Position numbers and translations under genes: made by a program
In this document: in pieces, positions 1 to 8,082 of the stretch
How the letters are laid out: every line of letters starts with the position of its first letter
Numbering within the stretch: position 1 is the first letter of the stretch
Notes under the pieces: model-generated
What the model was told of the DNA's origin: nothing
Seen by the model: the letters and a program-made list of their open reading frames with translations, nothing else
The model's database searches: none
NCBI RefSeq assembly: GCF_004795255.1
Contig: NZ_SSBQ01000002.1
Span: 5,242,001 to 5,306,000 of the forward strand
Length of the DNA stretch: 64,000 nucleotides
Direction of reading: 5' to 3'
Source: Streptomyces sp. RKND-216
Lineage (GTDB): Bacteria; Actinomycetota; Actinomycetes; Streptomycetales; Streptomycetaceae

Positions 1-518
1 GCGACGTCGTCGCGGCGCGCCCACTCGAAGAGGGCCGCCAATAGCGCCGCCAGCGCCGCCCCCGCCGCCGCGTGGGCGCGCAGTACGGGAGTGCCGTCGC
101 GGACGAGCTGGTCGACGATGAGCTGTTCGGTCGCGGCGTTGTTGCGCCACGCGGCGGCACGCAGGGTGGGGGTGAGCGCCACGATCCGGACCCGGCGGCG
201 GACGAGATCGCTCTCCGGCTCACCGAGTTCCCGCCAGGCGTGACGGATGCCCCGGACAGTGCGTGGCAGCGCCCCCAGGGAGTGCGGCCGACTGGCGACG
301 GCGGCGGCGATGAGCGGGTCGTACGGGTCGTCGAGAACGACGTTCTCCTTGGCCCGGAAGTGGCGGAAGAAGGTCATCTCCGTCACCCCGGCCGAGGCCG
401 CGATCTGCGCCACCGTCGTGCGCTCGAACCCCTGGCGCTCGAACAGGTCCAGCGCGCAGCGCAGGATGCGCGCGGAGGTTCGCTGCCGCTTGCTGGTCGC
501 CGAGTCGGGTGCTGCCAC
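1..518 (-). CDS. TetR-family transcriptional regulator, C-terminus cut by window edge
   Basis: About 172 codons are visible before the gene leaves the window. The reading frame starts at a GTG and soon gives a TetR helix-turn-helix (residues about 15-60: ARILRCALDLFERQGF, TTVAQIAASAGVTEMTFFRHF). The FRHF form of the recognition helix and the following FRAKE are typical of TetR/AcrR repressors. The rest is helical and ligand-binding in style, without a signature I can assign to a ligand. A perfect 5-bp-arm inverted repeat lies 8 nt upstream of the start, so the gene probably represses itself. It diverges from dnaE2. The target gene is unknown; it could lie outside the window. Confidence 0.85.
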   Translation of the reverse strand, partial: MAAPDSATSKRQRTSARILRCALDLFERQGFERTTVAQIAASAGVTEMTFFRHFRAKENVVLDDPYDPLIAAAVASRPHSLGALPRTVRGIRHAWRELGEPESDLVRRRVRIVALTPTLRAAAWRNNAATEQLIVDQLVRDGTPVLRAHAAAGAALAALLAALFEWARRDDV

Positions 519-526
519 AGGCTCAT

Positions 527-539
527 GTTAGAGACTAAC
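527..539. promoter_or_regulatory. Inverted-repeat operator GTTAGAGACTAAC upstream of the TetR gene
   Basis: GTTAG and CTAAC form perfect arms around a 3-nt spacer. The repeat sits 8 nt upstream of the GTG start of the leftward TetR gene, where an autorepressor would bind. It is about 55 nt from the SOS box of the divergent dnaE2. Assignment to this TetR is inference from position. Confidence 0.5.
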
Positions 540-593
540 TTTTCTCCGTGGCAAGCGGTCGTCGCAAGGAGTGCGCGTCGTCCCCCAAGGGGA

Positions 594-609
594 TCGAACA
601 TGTATTCGA
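594..609 (+). promoter_or_regulatory. LexA (SOS) box upstream of dnaE2
   Basis: The 16-mer TCGAACATGTATTCGA matches the actinobacterial SOS box TCGAAC-N4-GTTCGA with one mismatch (A for G in the right arm). It lies 71 nt upstream of the dnaE2 start. LexA control of dnaE2/imuB mutasome genes is established in actinobacteria, so this fits the genes that follow. Confidence 0.75.
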
Positions 610-680
610 GCAAGGCGCTATGGTGGGAGGTGAGAGGCGAGTGAGCCGGGGGGTGCGGACACGGTGGGAGGTGCGTGCGG

Positions 681-3600
681 ATGACGGGATTCGTGCATCT
701 GCACGTGACCAGCGGTTTCTCGATGCGGTACGGCGCCTCGTCCCCCGAGGCGCTGGCGCACCGGGCGGCCGAACGCGGGATGGAGGCGGTCGCCCTGACC
801 GACCGGGACACCCTCGCCGGCGCGGTCCGGTTCGCCCGGGCGACCGCGCGGGAGGGGGTCCGGCCGGTGTACGGGGTGGAGCTGGCCGTGGCGGAGCAGG
901 CGGAGGCCGCGACCGCCGTGCGCCGCCGCCGCACCCCCGTCCGCGGCGGCGCCTTCGTCGACGAGTCGGCCCAGCGTGCCGTCTTCCTGGCGCGCGGCGG
1001 CGCACCCGGCTGGGCCTGGCTGTGCCGGGCCGTCACCGCCGCCCACGCCTCCGGCAGCGACCGCCCCCAGCTGGACTGGCAGGACCTCGCCGGGAACGGT
1101 GACGGGACCGCCGGTCCGGTCGTCCTGCTGGGGGCGGAGTCCGACGTGGGTCGCGCGCTGGCCGCCGGCCGCCCCGACCGGGCGGCCCGCCTGCTCGGCG
1201 CGTGGCGGGACCTCTTCGGCGACGGGCTGCGGCTCGCCGCCACCGCCTCGGGACCGCTGCGCGAGGCCGCACGGACGCTCGGCCTGGCGGTGCAGGAGGG
1301 CGTACGGCCGGTGCTGACCAACGCCGTGCGGTACGCCGACCCCGGGCAGGGGCCGGTCGCCGACGTCCTCGACGCGGCGCGCCGCCTGGTGCCGATCGAC
1401 GAGCGCCGGGGGCTGGACGGCGGCCAGCGGTGGCTGAAGGGCCCGGAGGAGATGGCCGGGATGGCCGCAGCGGTCGCCGAGGCCGCGGGCTACCGGAGTG
1501 ACGTCGCACACCGGCTGCTCCGGGTCACCGAGGAGACCGCCGCCGAGTGCCGGATCGACCCCGAGGACGACCTGGGCATCGGCCGGGTGCACTTCCCCGA
1601 GCCGCAGCTGGTGGGCGCCGCGTGGCGCACCGCCGAGCGGGTGCTGCGCTCGCACTGCACGGCCGGCATGGTGCGCATGCGCTACGACCGCGATGCCGCG
1701 CGCTGGCGCCGCCTGGAGAACGAGCTGCGGATCATCGAGCAGCTCGGCTTCTCCTCCTACTTCCTCACCGTCGCCCGGGTGGTCGAGGACGTGAAGGGCA
1801 TGGGCATCCGGGTCGCCGCCCGCGGTTCCGGCGCCGGTTCCTTCGTCGCCCACCTGCTGGGCATCACGAACGCCGACCCGGTCGAGCACGACCTTCTGAT
1901 GGAACGTTTCCTCTCCTCGCGCAGGAAGGCCCTCCCGGACATCGACATCGACGTCGAGTCCGCCCGCCGGATCGAGGTCTACCGGGCGATCTTCGACCGC
2001 TTCGGCGAGGAGCGGGTGGCCACCGTCGCCATGCCCGAGACCTACCGGGTGCGGCACGCCGTACGCGACGTGGGCGCCGCCCTCGGCATGGACCCGGCCG
2101 AAGTGGACCGGCTGGCCAAGGCGTTCCCGCACATCCGGGCGAAGGACGCGCGGGCCGCGCTCGCAGAACTCCCCGAACTGCGCGACGTCGCCGCCGAGCA
2201 GCACGGCGACCGCTTCTGGTCGCTGGTCGAAGCGCTGGACGGGCTGCCGCGCGGCGTCGCCATGCACCCCTGCGGGGTGCTGCTCTCCGACCGCTCGCTG
2301 CGCGCCCGCACCCCGGTGGTGCCCACCAGCGGGGAACACCTGCCCATGTCCCAGTTCGACAAGGACGACGTGGAGGAACTCGGCCTGCTCAAGCTGGACG
2401 TGCTGGGCGTCCGGATGCAGTCCGCGATGGCGCACGCCGTGCGCGAGGTCGCCCGCGCCTCAGGCGAGCGGATCGACCTGGACTCCGTGCCGCAGGGCGA
2501 CCCGGCCACGTACGACCTGATCCGTTCCACCGAGACCCTCGGCTGCTTCCAGATCGAGTCCCCCGGGCAGCGGGACCTGATCGGACGGCTCCAGCCGGAG
2601 ACCTTCCACGACCTGGTCGTGGACATCTCGCTGTTCCGTCCCGGTCCGGTGGCCGCCGACATGGTGCGCCCCTTCATCGAGGCCCGGCGCGGCGGCCGTC
2701 CCGCGCGGTACCCGCACCGCGACCTCGAGCCCGCGCTGCGCGAGACCCACGGCGTGGTGGTCTTCCACGAGCAGATCATCCGGGTACTGGACGTGATGAC
2801 CGGCTGCGGCCGTCCGATGGCCGACGAGGCTCGGCGCGCACTCTCCGACGCCGAACGGCAGGGCCGGGTCCGCGCCTGGTTCACCCGCGAGGCCGGCCGG
2901 CGCGGCTACGGCGAGGCGACGGTCGCCCGCGCCTGGGAGATCATCGAGGCGTTCGGCTCGTACGGCTTCTGCAAGGCGCACGCCGTCGCCTTCGCCGTGC
3001 CCACTTACCAGTCCGCCTGGCTGAAGGCCCATCACCCGGCCGCCTTCTACGCCGGGCTGCTCGAACACGACCCCGGCATGTACCCGAAACGGCTGCTGCT
3101 GGCGGACGCCCGGCGGCGCGGGATTCCCGTCCTCCCCCTGGACGTGAACCGTTCGGGGACCTCCTACCGGATCGAACGGGAGTCCGGCTCGGGGGAGTGG
3201 GGGCTGCGGCTCGCGCTCCGCGAGGTCCACGGCATCAACGAGGCGGACGCCGGCCGGATCGCCGCCGGACAGCCCTACGACTCGCTGGCCGACCTGTGGC
3301 GCCGTGCCCGCCCCTCCCGCCCGGTCACCGAGAACCTGGCCCGGGTCGGCGCGCTGGACGCCTTCGGCGGCAACCGGCGCGACATGCTGCTGCACATCGC
3401 CGAACTTCACCGCCACCAGCGGGGGAACGGCGCCCGCGAGGGCCAGCTCGCCCTCGGTGAGGCCGCCGCACCGGAGGCCGCGGGCCTGCCCGATCTCAAC
3501 CGCGACGAACGACTCGGTGCGGAGCTCGGCGTCCTCGGCATGGACACCTCCCGCCACCTGATGGGCGACCACGCCGAGTTCCTGCGCGAACTCGGCGCCC

Positions 3601-4136
3601 ACTCCGCGCGGTCGCTGCGTACCGTCCGGCACGGTGAGACGGTGCTGGTCGCCGGGGCCAAGGCGGCGACCCAGACGCCGCCCATCCGCAGCGGCCGCCG
3701 GGTCATCTTCACCACCCTGGACGACGGCACCGGGCTGGTCGATCTCGCCTTCTTCGACGACAGCCACGCCGCCTGCGCGCACACCGTCTTCCACTCCTGG
3801 CTGCTGCTGGTGCGCGGGGTCGTGCAGCGGCGCGGGCCGCGCAGCCTCAGCGTGGTCGGCGCCGCCGCGTGGAACCTCGCCGAACTGGCCGAACTCCGCC
3901 GCACCGGCGGTCTCGACGCGGTCGCCGCGCGCCTCGCCTCCGGCGGGGGAGCCGGCACCGGCGAGGGTGACGCCCCGGACGAGGGCGCCGCCGAGGAGGG
4001 CGACCCCACCGGAGGACGGCGGATCGAGATGTCCACCGGCTACCGCATGCACCCCTGGGCCGACCTCCGCCCGGCCGGGGACCCGGCCAGGACGCCGCGG
4101 AAGTTCTGGCACTCCAGCCCCGGGAGCGCGGGATGA
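681..4136 (+). CDS. dnaE2: Error-prone DNA polymerase III alpha subunit DnaE2
   Basis: 1151-aa C-family polymerase used for damage-induced mutagenesis and translesion synthesis. The N-terminal PHP domain starts with HLHVTSGFS and continues through GMEAVALTDRDTLAGAVRFA. The palm carries PDIDIDVE at about residue 420, which supplies the catalytic aspartates. HPCGVLLSDRSL and LKLDVLGVRMQSAM follow, and a C-terminal OB fold lies at about 985-1060. Length and order fit DnaE2 rather than the larger replicative DnaE1. ATG 681 is preferred over GTG 675 because GGGAGG lies 9 nt upstream of it. The stop overlaps the start of the Y-family gene downstream (ATGA), so the two are translationally coupled. 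Expression is probably LexA-controlled. Confidence 0.93.
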   Translation: MTGFVHLHVTSGFSMRYGASSPEALAHRAAERGMEAVALTDRDTLAGAVRFARATAREGVRPVYGVELAVAEQAEAATAVRRRRTPVRGGAFVDESAQRAVFLARGGAPGWAWLCRAVTAAHASGSDRPQLDWQDLAGNGDGTAGPVVLLGAESDVGRALAAGRPDRAARLLGAWRDLFGDGLRLAATASGPLREAARTLGLAVQEGVRPVLTNAVRYADPGQGPVADVLDAARRLVPIDERRGLDGGQRWLKGPEEMAGMAAAVAEAAGYRSDVAHRLLRVTEETAAECRIDPEDDLGIGRVHFPEPQLVGAAWRTAERVLRSHCTAGMVRMRYDRDAARWRRLENELRIIEQLGFSSYFLTVARVVEDVKGMGIRVAARGSGAGSFVAHLLGITNADPVEHDLLMERFLSSRRKALPDIDIDVESARRIEVYRAIFDRFGEERVATVAMPETYRVRHAVRDVGAALGMDPAEVDRLAKAFPHIRAKDARAALAELPELRDVAAEQHGDRFWSLVEALDGLPRGVAMHPCGVLLSDRSLRARTPVVPTSGEHLPMSQFDKDDVEELGLLKLDVLGVRMQSAMAHAVREVARASGERIDLDSVPQGDPATYDLIRSTETLGCFQIESPGQRDLIGRLQPETFHDLVVDISLFRPGPVAADMVRPFIEARRGGRPARYPHRDLEPALRETHGVVVFHEQIIRVLDVMTGCGRPMADEARRALSDAERQGRVRAWFTREAGRRGYGEATVARAWEIIEAFGSYGFCKAHAVAFAVPTYQSAWLKAHHPAAFYAGLLEHDPGMYPKRLLLADARRRGIPVLPLDVNRSGTSYRIERESGSGEWGLRLALREVHGINEADAGRIAAGQPYDSLADLWRRARPSRPVTENLARVGALDAFGGNRRDMLLHIAELHRHQRGNGAREGQLALGEAAAPEAAGLPDLNRDERLGAELGVLGMDTSRHLMGDHAEFLRELGAHSARSLRTVRHGETVLVAGAKAATQTPPIRSGRRVIFTTLDDGTGLVDLAFFDDSHAACAHTVFHSWLLLVRGVVQRRGPRSLSVVGAAAWNLAELAELRRTGGLDAVAARLASGGGAGTGEGDAPDEGAAEEGDPTGGRRIEMSTGYRMHPWADLRPAGDPARTPRKFWHSSPGSAG

Positions 4137-5638
4137 CCCGCCGGCCGGCACCGTCCCCCGCTCTGCCGGACCCCGCCCGTCTCGCCGCGGCTTACACCGC
4201 CCTCGCCCTGCGCTCACCCCGCGCGGGTGCGCGGGGTGAGCGCGGTTCCGTCGGCGCTTCCCGGTCCCCCGCCGGCCCGGCCCGGCGGCGGCCGAAGGCG
4301 CCGGACCCCGCGGGAGGCGGCGGCGCGACGGGCGCCTCCCGCGGCGCGGCCGCAGCGGCACCGGGCCCCGGAGGAGAGGAGCCGCCCGCCTCCGCGCGTG
4401 CGGGGAGCGGTTCCCGCACGCCCGGCCTGCCGGCAGTACTGCCGGACCGCGTCCGCGTCGCGGCGGCCCGCGCCGCCTCCGCCGCCTTCACGGCGGGGCG
4501 TCCGGCAACGGCGGCCGCCGTGGAGGCCCGCGACCCGGTGCGCGACCCGGTGCGGCGGCCCCGCCGCGGGGGCCCGGAACCGGGGGAACCGGGAAGTGGC
4601 GGCGACGGGGAGAACACCTCCGGCCGGGTCCCCTCCGGGCGATCCTCCGAGCCGGGGCCGACGCCCCGTGTCCTCTACGTGCACTTCGGTGAGGCCGCCC
4701 GCGACCACTACCCCGAACTGCTCGAACTGCTCGCCGACCTCACCCCCGTGGTTCAGGCGCTGCCCCCCGACGCCGCCCTCGCCGACGTGCGCGGCGCGCT
4801 GCGCTACTTCCGCAGGGACGCCGCCGGCCTCGCGGCCATGATGCGGCTGCGGGCGCTGGCGCTGTACGACGCCGACTGCACCGTCGGCGTCGCCGCCAAC
4901 CCGCTGCTCGCCAGGATGGCCGCGCACGACGGACCGCCGGGTGCCGTACGGTGCGTGCCGGCCGACCCGCGCGGCACGGCCGCGTTCCTGGACCGCAAGC
5001 CCGTCGCCGCGCTGCACGGCGTGGGGCCCGCGACGGCGCGGGCGCTCGCCGCGTACGGCCTGGACAGCGTCGGCCGGGTCGCCGCCGCACGCCCCGGTAC
5101 GCTCCAGCGCATCCTGGGAGCCGCCGCCGGCCGCCGGGTGCGGGAACTGGCGTGCGGCGTCGATCCCACGACGGTCGTGCCGAGCGCTCCGGCGCGCGCG
5201 ATGAGCCGCGAACACCGCTTCGGGCGGGACGAGCTGGACGCAGACGTACGCCGCCGGGCCCTGCTGACCCTCGCCGACCAGCTCGGCTTCCGGATGCGGA
5301 CGGAGGGGCAGGTCGCCCGCGCCCTCACCCTCACCGTCCGGTGCGCGGACCGGTCCACGCTCACGCGCACGCGCAGGCTGCCCGAGCCCACGGCGCACAC
5401 TCCCGCGCTGACCGCGCTCGCGTACGCCCTCCACGACGGGCTCGGCCTCCAGCGCGCCCGGGTGCGGGCGGTCGCGCTGCGCGCGGAGGAGCTGACGGCC
5501 GCCGAACTCGCGACCCACCAGCTCTCCTTCGACCCCGGCGAGGAGAAGGCACGCCGCGCCGAGGCGGCAGCAGACCGGGCGCGCCTCCGCTTCGGCCCCG
5601 GCGCCGCACATCCCGCAGGCGGTCTCGACGCGGCCTAG
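4133..5638 (+). CDS. imuB: ImuB-like Y-family DNA polymerase protein with long low-complexity N-terminus
   Basis: Predicted mutasome partner of DnaE2. Residues about 178-501 are Y-family. The palm begins RVLYVHFGEA and continues ALPPDAALADVRGALRYF, the helix-hairpin-helix is LHGVGPATARALAAYGLDSVG (about 293), and the little-finger region follows. The usual first catalytic Asp (VDFD) is replaced by VHFG and the usual DE pair is DA, so polymerase activity is doubtful, as in ImuB proteins. THQLSFDP near residue 462 resembles a weak beta-clamp motif. Residues about 10-178 are Pro/Ala/Arg/Gly-rich and look unlike a folded domain. A perfect hairpin lies inside this part. The start overlaps the dnaE2 stop, but no convincing later start was found. 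The stop codon lies within an IS target duplication. No imuA' gene is present beside it. Confidence 0.75.
   Translation: MTRRPAPSPALPDPARLAAAYTALALRSPRAGARGERGSVGASRSPAGPARRRPKAPDPAGGGGATGASRGAAAAAPGPGGEEPPASARAGSGSRTPGLPAVLPDRVRVAAARAASAAFTAGRPATAAAVEARDPVRDPVRRPRRGGPEPGEPGSGGDGENTSGRVPSGRSSEPGPTPRVLYVHFGEAARDHYPELLELLADLTPVVQALPPDAALADVRGALRYFRRDAAGLAAMMRLRALALYDADCTVGVAANPLLARMAAHDGPPGAVRCVPADPRGTAAFLDRKPVAALHGVGPATARALAAYGLDSVGRVAAARPGTLQRILGAAAGRRVRELACGVDPTTVVPSAPARAMSREHRFGRDELDADVRRRALLTLADQLGFRMRTEGQVARALTLTVRCADRSTLTRTRRLPEPTAHTPALTALAYALHDGLGLQRARVRAVALRAEELTAAELATHQLSFDPGEEKARRAEAAADRARLRFGPGAAHPAGGLDAA
4211..4242. terminator. Perfect 13-bp hairpin inside the 5' part of imuB
   Basis: CGCTCACCCCGCG and its exact complement flank the 6-nt loop CGGGTG. 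Hairpins this strong usually lie between genes in Streptomyces. Here it lies 79 nt into the annotated imuB frame and may attenuate transcription or hinder translation. Confidence 0.45.
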
Positions 5639-5639
5639 T
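5634..5639. repeat. Left target-site duplication CCTAGT of the IS481-family element
   Basis: CCTAGT occurs immediately outside both ends of the element. It contains the imuB stop codon TAG on the plus strand and, read on the minus strand, the stop codon of the transposase. IS481 itself is known to prefer NCTAGN. Confidence 0.9.
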
Positions 5640-6588
5640 TGTGTTGTTCGGTGAGGTTGGTGACGCGGCTGGCTGGCACGTTGCCGCTGATGCCGGTGTG
5701 GGGTCGGTGGTAGTTGTACCAGTCGAGCCAGTGGGGGAAGGCGGCTTGGCGTTCGGCTTCTGAGGTGTAGGGCTGGTGGTAGGCCCATTCTTCCAGCAGG
5801 GTGCGGTGGAAGCGTTCGACCTTTCCGTTGGTCTGGGGTCGCCAGGGCCGCGTCCAGCGGGGGCTGATGCCCAGGTCACGGCAGGTGTCGCGCCAGGTGT
5901 TCTTGGTGTAGGACCAGGCGTTGTCGGTCAGCACCCGCTCAACGGTGATGCCCCGCGCTGCGAACCAGGCCGTAGCGCGGGTGAGGAAGCCGGCGCAGGT
6001 GTTGGCCCTCTCATCGGGCAGGTCCTCGGTGTAGGCGAGTCGTGTGTGGTCGTCCAGCGCCGTGTGCAGGAAGGCGTAGCCGGTCTGGGTGCGGTTCTTG
6101 CGTCCGGCTGCCCGGCCCAGGACCTTGTGGCCGCCGCCGTCGGGGATACGGCCGAGTTTCTTGACATCGATGTGGATCAGTTCACCGGGTCGCTCGTGTT
6201 CGTAGCGGCGTATCGGCTCGCCGGTGGCGCGGTCCAGCGTCGCGAGTGCGGGCATGTGGTGGCGGTGCAGGATGCGGTGGCAGGTGGAAGGCGCCAGGCC
6301 CGTGCGGACGGCCAGTCGCAGAGGGCCGATGCGGTGCTCGCGCCGCAGTTGCAGCACGCGGTTCTCCAGCTCGGGAACGGTCTGCCGTGGGCAGTGGTGG
6401 GGGCGGCTGGAGCGGTCACACATTCCGGCTTCGCCGTGCCGGCGGTAGCGGCCTGCCCAGCGGGCGGCGGTGGTGTGAGCGACCTGGAACCGCTCGGCTG
6501 CCCGCCGCAGCGGCCACCCGTCGTCCACGACACAACGGGCCAGACGCAGGCGACCGGTCGGAGTCAACGGGGCGTTACGGTGGGACAC
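5635..6588 (-). CDS. IS481-family DDE transposase
   Basis: 317-aa transposase with an N-terminal helix-turn-helix region (SHRNAPLTPTGRLRLARCVV, then RRAAERFQVAHTTAARWAGRY). The RNase H-like DDE core has its first Asp in GELIHIDVKKLG, its second in RVLTDNAWSY and its Glu in QTNGKVERFHRTLLEEW. The C-terminal WYNYHRPHTGI is typical of IS481/IS3 integrase cores. GTG 6588 was chosen because AGGAGG lies 5 nt upstream; the frame stays open another 13 codons. The stop codon TAG comes from the duplicated target CCTAGT, not from the element itself. No frameshift is visible. Confidence 0.93.
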   Translation of the reverse strand: MSHRNAPLTPTGRLRLARCVVDDGWPLRRAAERFQVAHTTAARWAGRYRRHGEAGMCDRSSRPHHCPRQTVPELENRVLQLRREHRIGPLRLAVRTGLAPSTCHRILHRHHMPALATLDRATGEPIRRYEHERPGELIHIDVKKLGRIPDGGGHKVLGRAAGRKNRTQTGYAFLHTALDDHTRLAYTEDLPDERANTCAGFLTRATAWFAARGITVERVLTDNAWSYTKNTWRDTCRDLGISPRWTRPWRPQTNGKVERFHRTLLEEWAYHQPYTSEAERQAAFPHWLDWYNYHRPHTGISGNVPASRVTNLTEQHN

Positions 6589-6706
6589 GAGGGCCTCCTG
6601 GCGTTCGGCGTAGATGTCGCAATCCACACCGGAACCAGAAGGCCCTCACCTCATGCAAGGACCACAAGCAGCGTGTCGCCTGTCACCAACGTGCCGGGAC
6701 AACACA
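5640..6706 (-). mobile_element. IS481-family insertion sequence, complete, 1067 bp
   Basis: The ends are imperfect inverted repeats. The left end begins TGTGTTGTTCGG with GTTGGTGAC further in; the right end read inward is TGTGTTGTCCCGG with the same GTTGGTGAC. The element is bounded by a 6-bp CCTAGT duplication and holds one intact transposase gene, so it looks recent and possibly active. It lies between the imuB stop and a hairpin that was probably the original imuB terminator. Confidence 0.9.
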
Positions 6707-6712
6707 CCTAGT
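6707..6712. repeat. Right target-site duplication CCTAGT
   Basis: Second copy of the 6-bp target CCTAGT, directly after the right terminal inverted repeat of the IS481-family element. Confidence 0.9.
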
Positions 6713-7122
6713 CCCGGGCGGCCGACGGCGAGGGCCCCTGCCCGTCCCCGGCGGCCGGAGCGGTCGCCGACCGCCGCCGGGCGCGGGCGACGGAGGCGTG
6801 TCACTGCTGGGTGGCGGGAGGGCGTGTCGTGTGGCCGGAGCATCAGACGGACGCCGGGGGCCGGCCCTCGGGGGCGGCCTGCACCCCGTCGCCCGTACCG
6901 CACGCCGGGGCCGGAGCCCCTGTGCCGGATGGGCTCCGGTGCGCGGCGGGGCGCGCTCCCGCCGTCGGCCGCCGACCCGGAGCCGCCGAAGTGGGCACGG
7001 AACCTTCACCGTTGTGACGCTGGCCACACTTGTTACTGATCCGTACCTTGCGCTCAGGGGGGAGACCCCCTGGTCCGGCCACCCCACCGCCGTACCCCCT
7101 GAGCCGCAAGGAGGCAGACCGC
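6713..7122. other. 410-bp intergenic region between the IS element and the lipase gene
   Basis: No convincing gene is present. The left end holds a GC-rich hairpin, probably the displaced imuB terminator. The right end leads to the lipase gene with a strong AAGGAGG ribosome site. TTGTGA (7012-7017) and TACTGA (7034-7039), 16 nt apart, are a weak candidate promoter. Confidence 0.5.
6748..6780. terminator. GC-rich hairpin, probable original imuB terminator
   Basis: The outer stem is CCGGCGG/CCGCCGG and the inner stem CGGTC/GACCG with loop GCC, with a 6-nt bulge on the left arm. Without the IS element and one target copy it would lie about 110 bp after the imuB stop codon. Confidence 0.45.
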
Positions 7123-8001
7123 ATGAAGCTGTCCTGGAAACGTGCCCTCAGACCCGCAGCAGCCCTGGCCGGGGTGCTCGCCCTGGTCCTGCTGCCGGCC
7201 ACCACCGCAGCCGCCGCCGAACAGTCCGCGCCGCGGTCCGCCGCCGCGTCGAGCAGCGGCTGGAACGACTTCTCCTGCAAGCCCTCCGCCGCCCACCCCC
7301 GCGCCGTGGTCCTGGTGCACGGCACGGGTGGCAACTCCGTCGACAACTGGCTCGGCCTGGCGCCCTACCTGGTGAACCGCGGCTACTGCGTGTTCTCCCT
7401 CGACTACGGCCGGCTCGACGGTGTGCCCTTCTTCCACGGCCTGGGTCCGATCGAGGACTCCGCCGGTGAACTGTCCGCGTACGTCGACCGGGTGCTCACC
7501 GCGACCGGTACCGACGAGGTGGACATCGTCGGCCACTCGCAGGGCGGCATGATGCCCCGCTACTACCTCAAGTTCCTCGGCGGCGCCGACAACGTCCACA
7601 CCTTCGTCGGCATCGCGCCCAGCAATCACGGGACGACCCTGCTCGGCCTCACCAGGTTGCTCGATCTCTTCCCCGGTCTGGAGGACGCCATCGACGGCAG
7701 CGCGCCCGCGCTGACCCAGCAGGTGGCCGGGTCGGACTTCCTGCAGCACCTCAACGACGGGGGCGACACCGTTCCCGGCGTGGAGTACACCGTGATCGCC
7801 ACCCGCTACGACCAGGTCGTCACGCCGTACCGGACCCAGTTCCTGGAGGGCCCGAACGTGCGGAACATCCTGGTGCAGGACCGCTGCCCGGTGGACATCT
7901 CGGAGCACCTCACCGTCGCGCTCGTCGACCGTGTGACCTTCCACGAGACGGTCAACGCCCTCGACCCCGCGCACGCCACCCCGGCGAACTGCTTCTCCTG
8001 A
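7123..8001 (+). CDS. Secreted lipase/esterase, Lipase_2 (alpha/beta hydrolase) family
   Basis: 292-aa exported hydrolase that should cleave ester bonds of lipids outside the cell. Residues 1 to about 28 form a Sec signal peptide (MKLSWKRALRP, hydrophobic core, cleavage near TAAAAE). The mature protein has the oxyanion region VVLVHGTGG, the nucleophile elbow GHSQGG, and a late His in EHLTVAL. Several cysteines (FSCKPS, RGYCVF, DRCPVD, ANCFS) could form disulfides, as in Streptomyces lipases. The start is firm because AAGGAGG lies just upstream. It appears monocistronic and is followed by a hairpin. Confidence 0.88.
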   Translation: MKLSWKRALRPAAALAGVLALVLLPATTAAAAEQSAPRSAAASSSGWNDFSCKPSAAHPRAVVLVHGTGGNSVDNWLGLAPYLVNRGYCVFSLDYGRLDGVPFFHGLGPIEDSAGELSAYVDRVLTATGTDEVDIVGHSQGGMMPRYYLKFLGGADNVHTFVGIAPSNHGTTLLGLTRLLDLFPGLEDAIDGSAPALTQQVAGSDFLQHLNDGGDTVPGVEYTVIATRYDQVVTPYRTQFLEGPNVRNILVQDRCPVDISEHLTVALVDRVTFHETVNALDPAHATPANCFS

Positions 8002-8017
8002 GGCGCGCCGGAAAGAA

Positions 8018-8066
8018 CCGAAGCCGGCCGGCCGGGTAAAGAAATCGCCCGATCGGCCGGTTTCGG
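8018..8066. terminator. Long inverted repeat between the lipase gene and the next gene
   Basis: CCGAAGCCGGCCG pairs with CGGCCGGTTTCGG (12 of 13 positions plus one G-T pair) around a 23-nt loop. It follows the lipase stop by 16 nt and ends 16 nt before the next start, so it may terminate lipase transcription or act as an operator or 5' leader structure for the next gene. Confidence 0.5.
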
Positions 8067-8082
8067 AGTTAACGTCGTAAAT

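Noticed and set aside
618..2435. 605-codon leftward open frame opposite dnaE2, and similar long antisense frames elsewhere (for example 2460-4361, 7054-9624, 49070-51355)
   Set aside because: They are mirror frames of real genes in high-GC DNA: composition is Gly/Arg/His-biased, and no start signals or family motifs appear.
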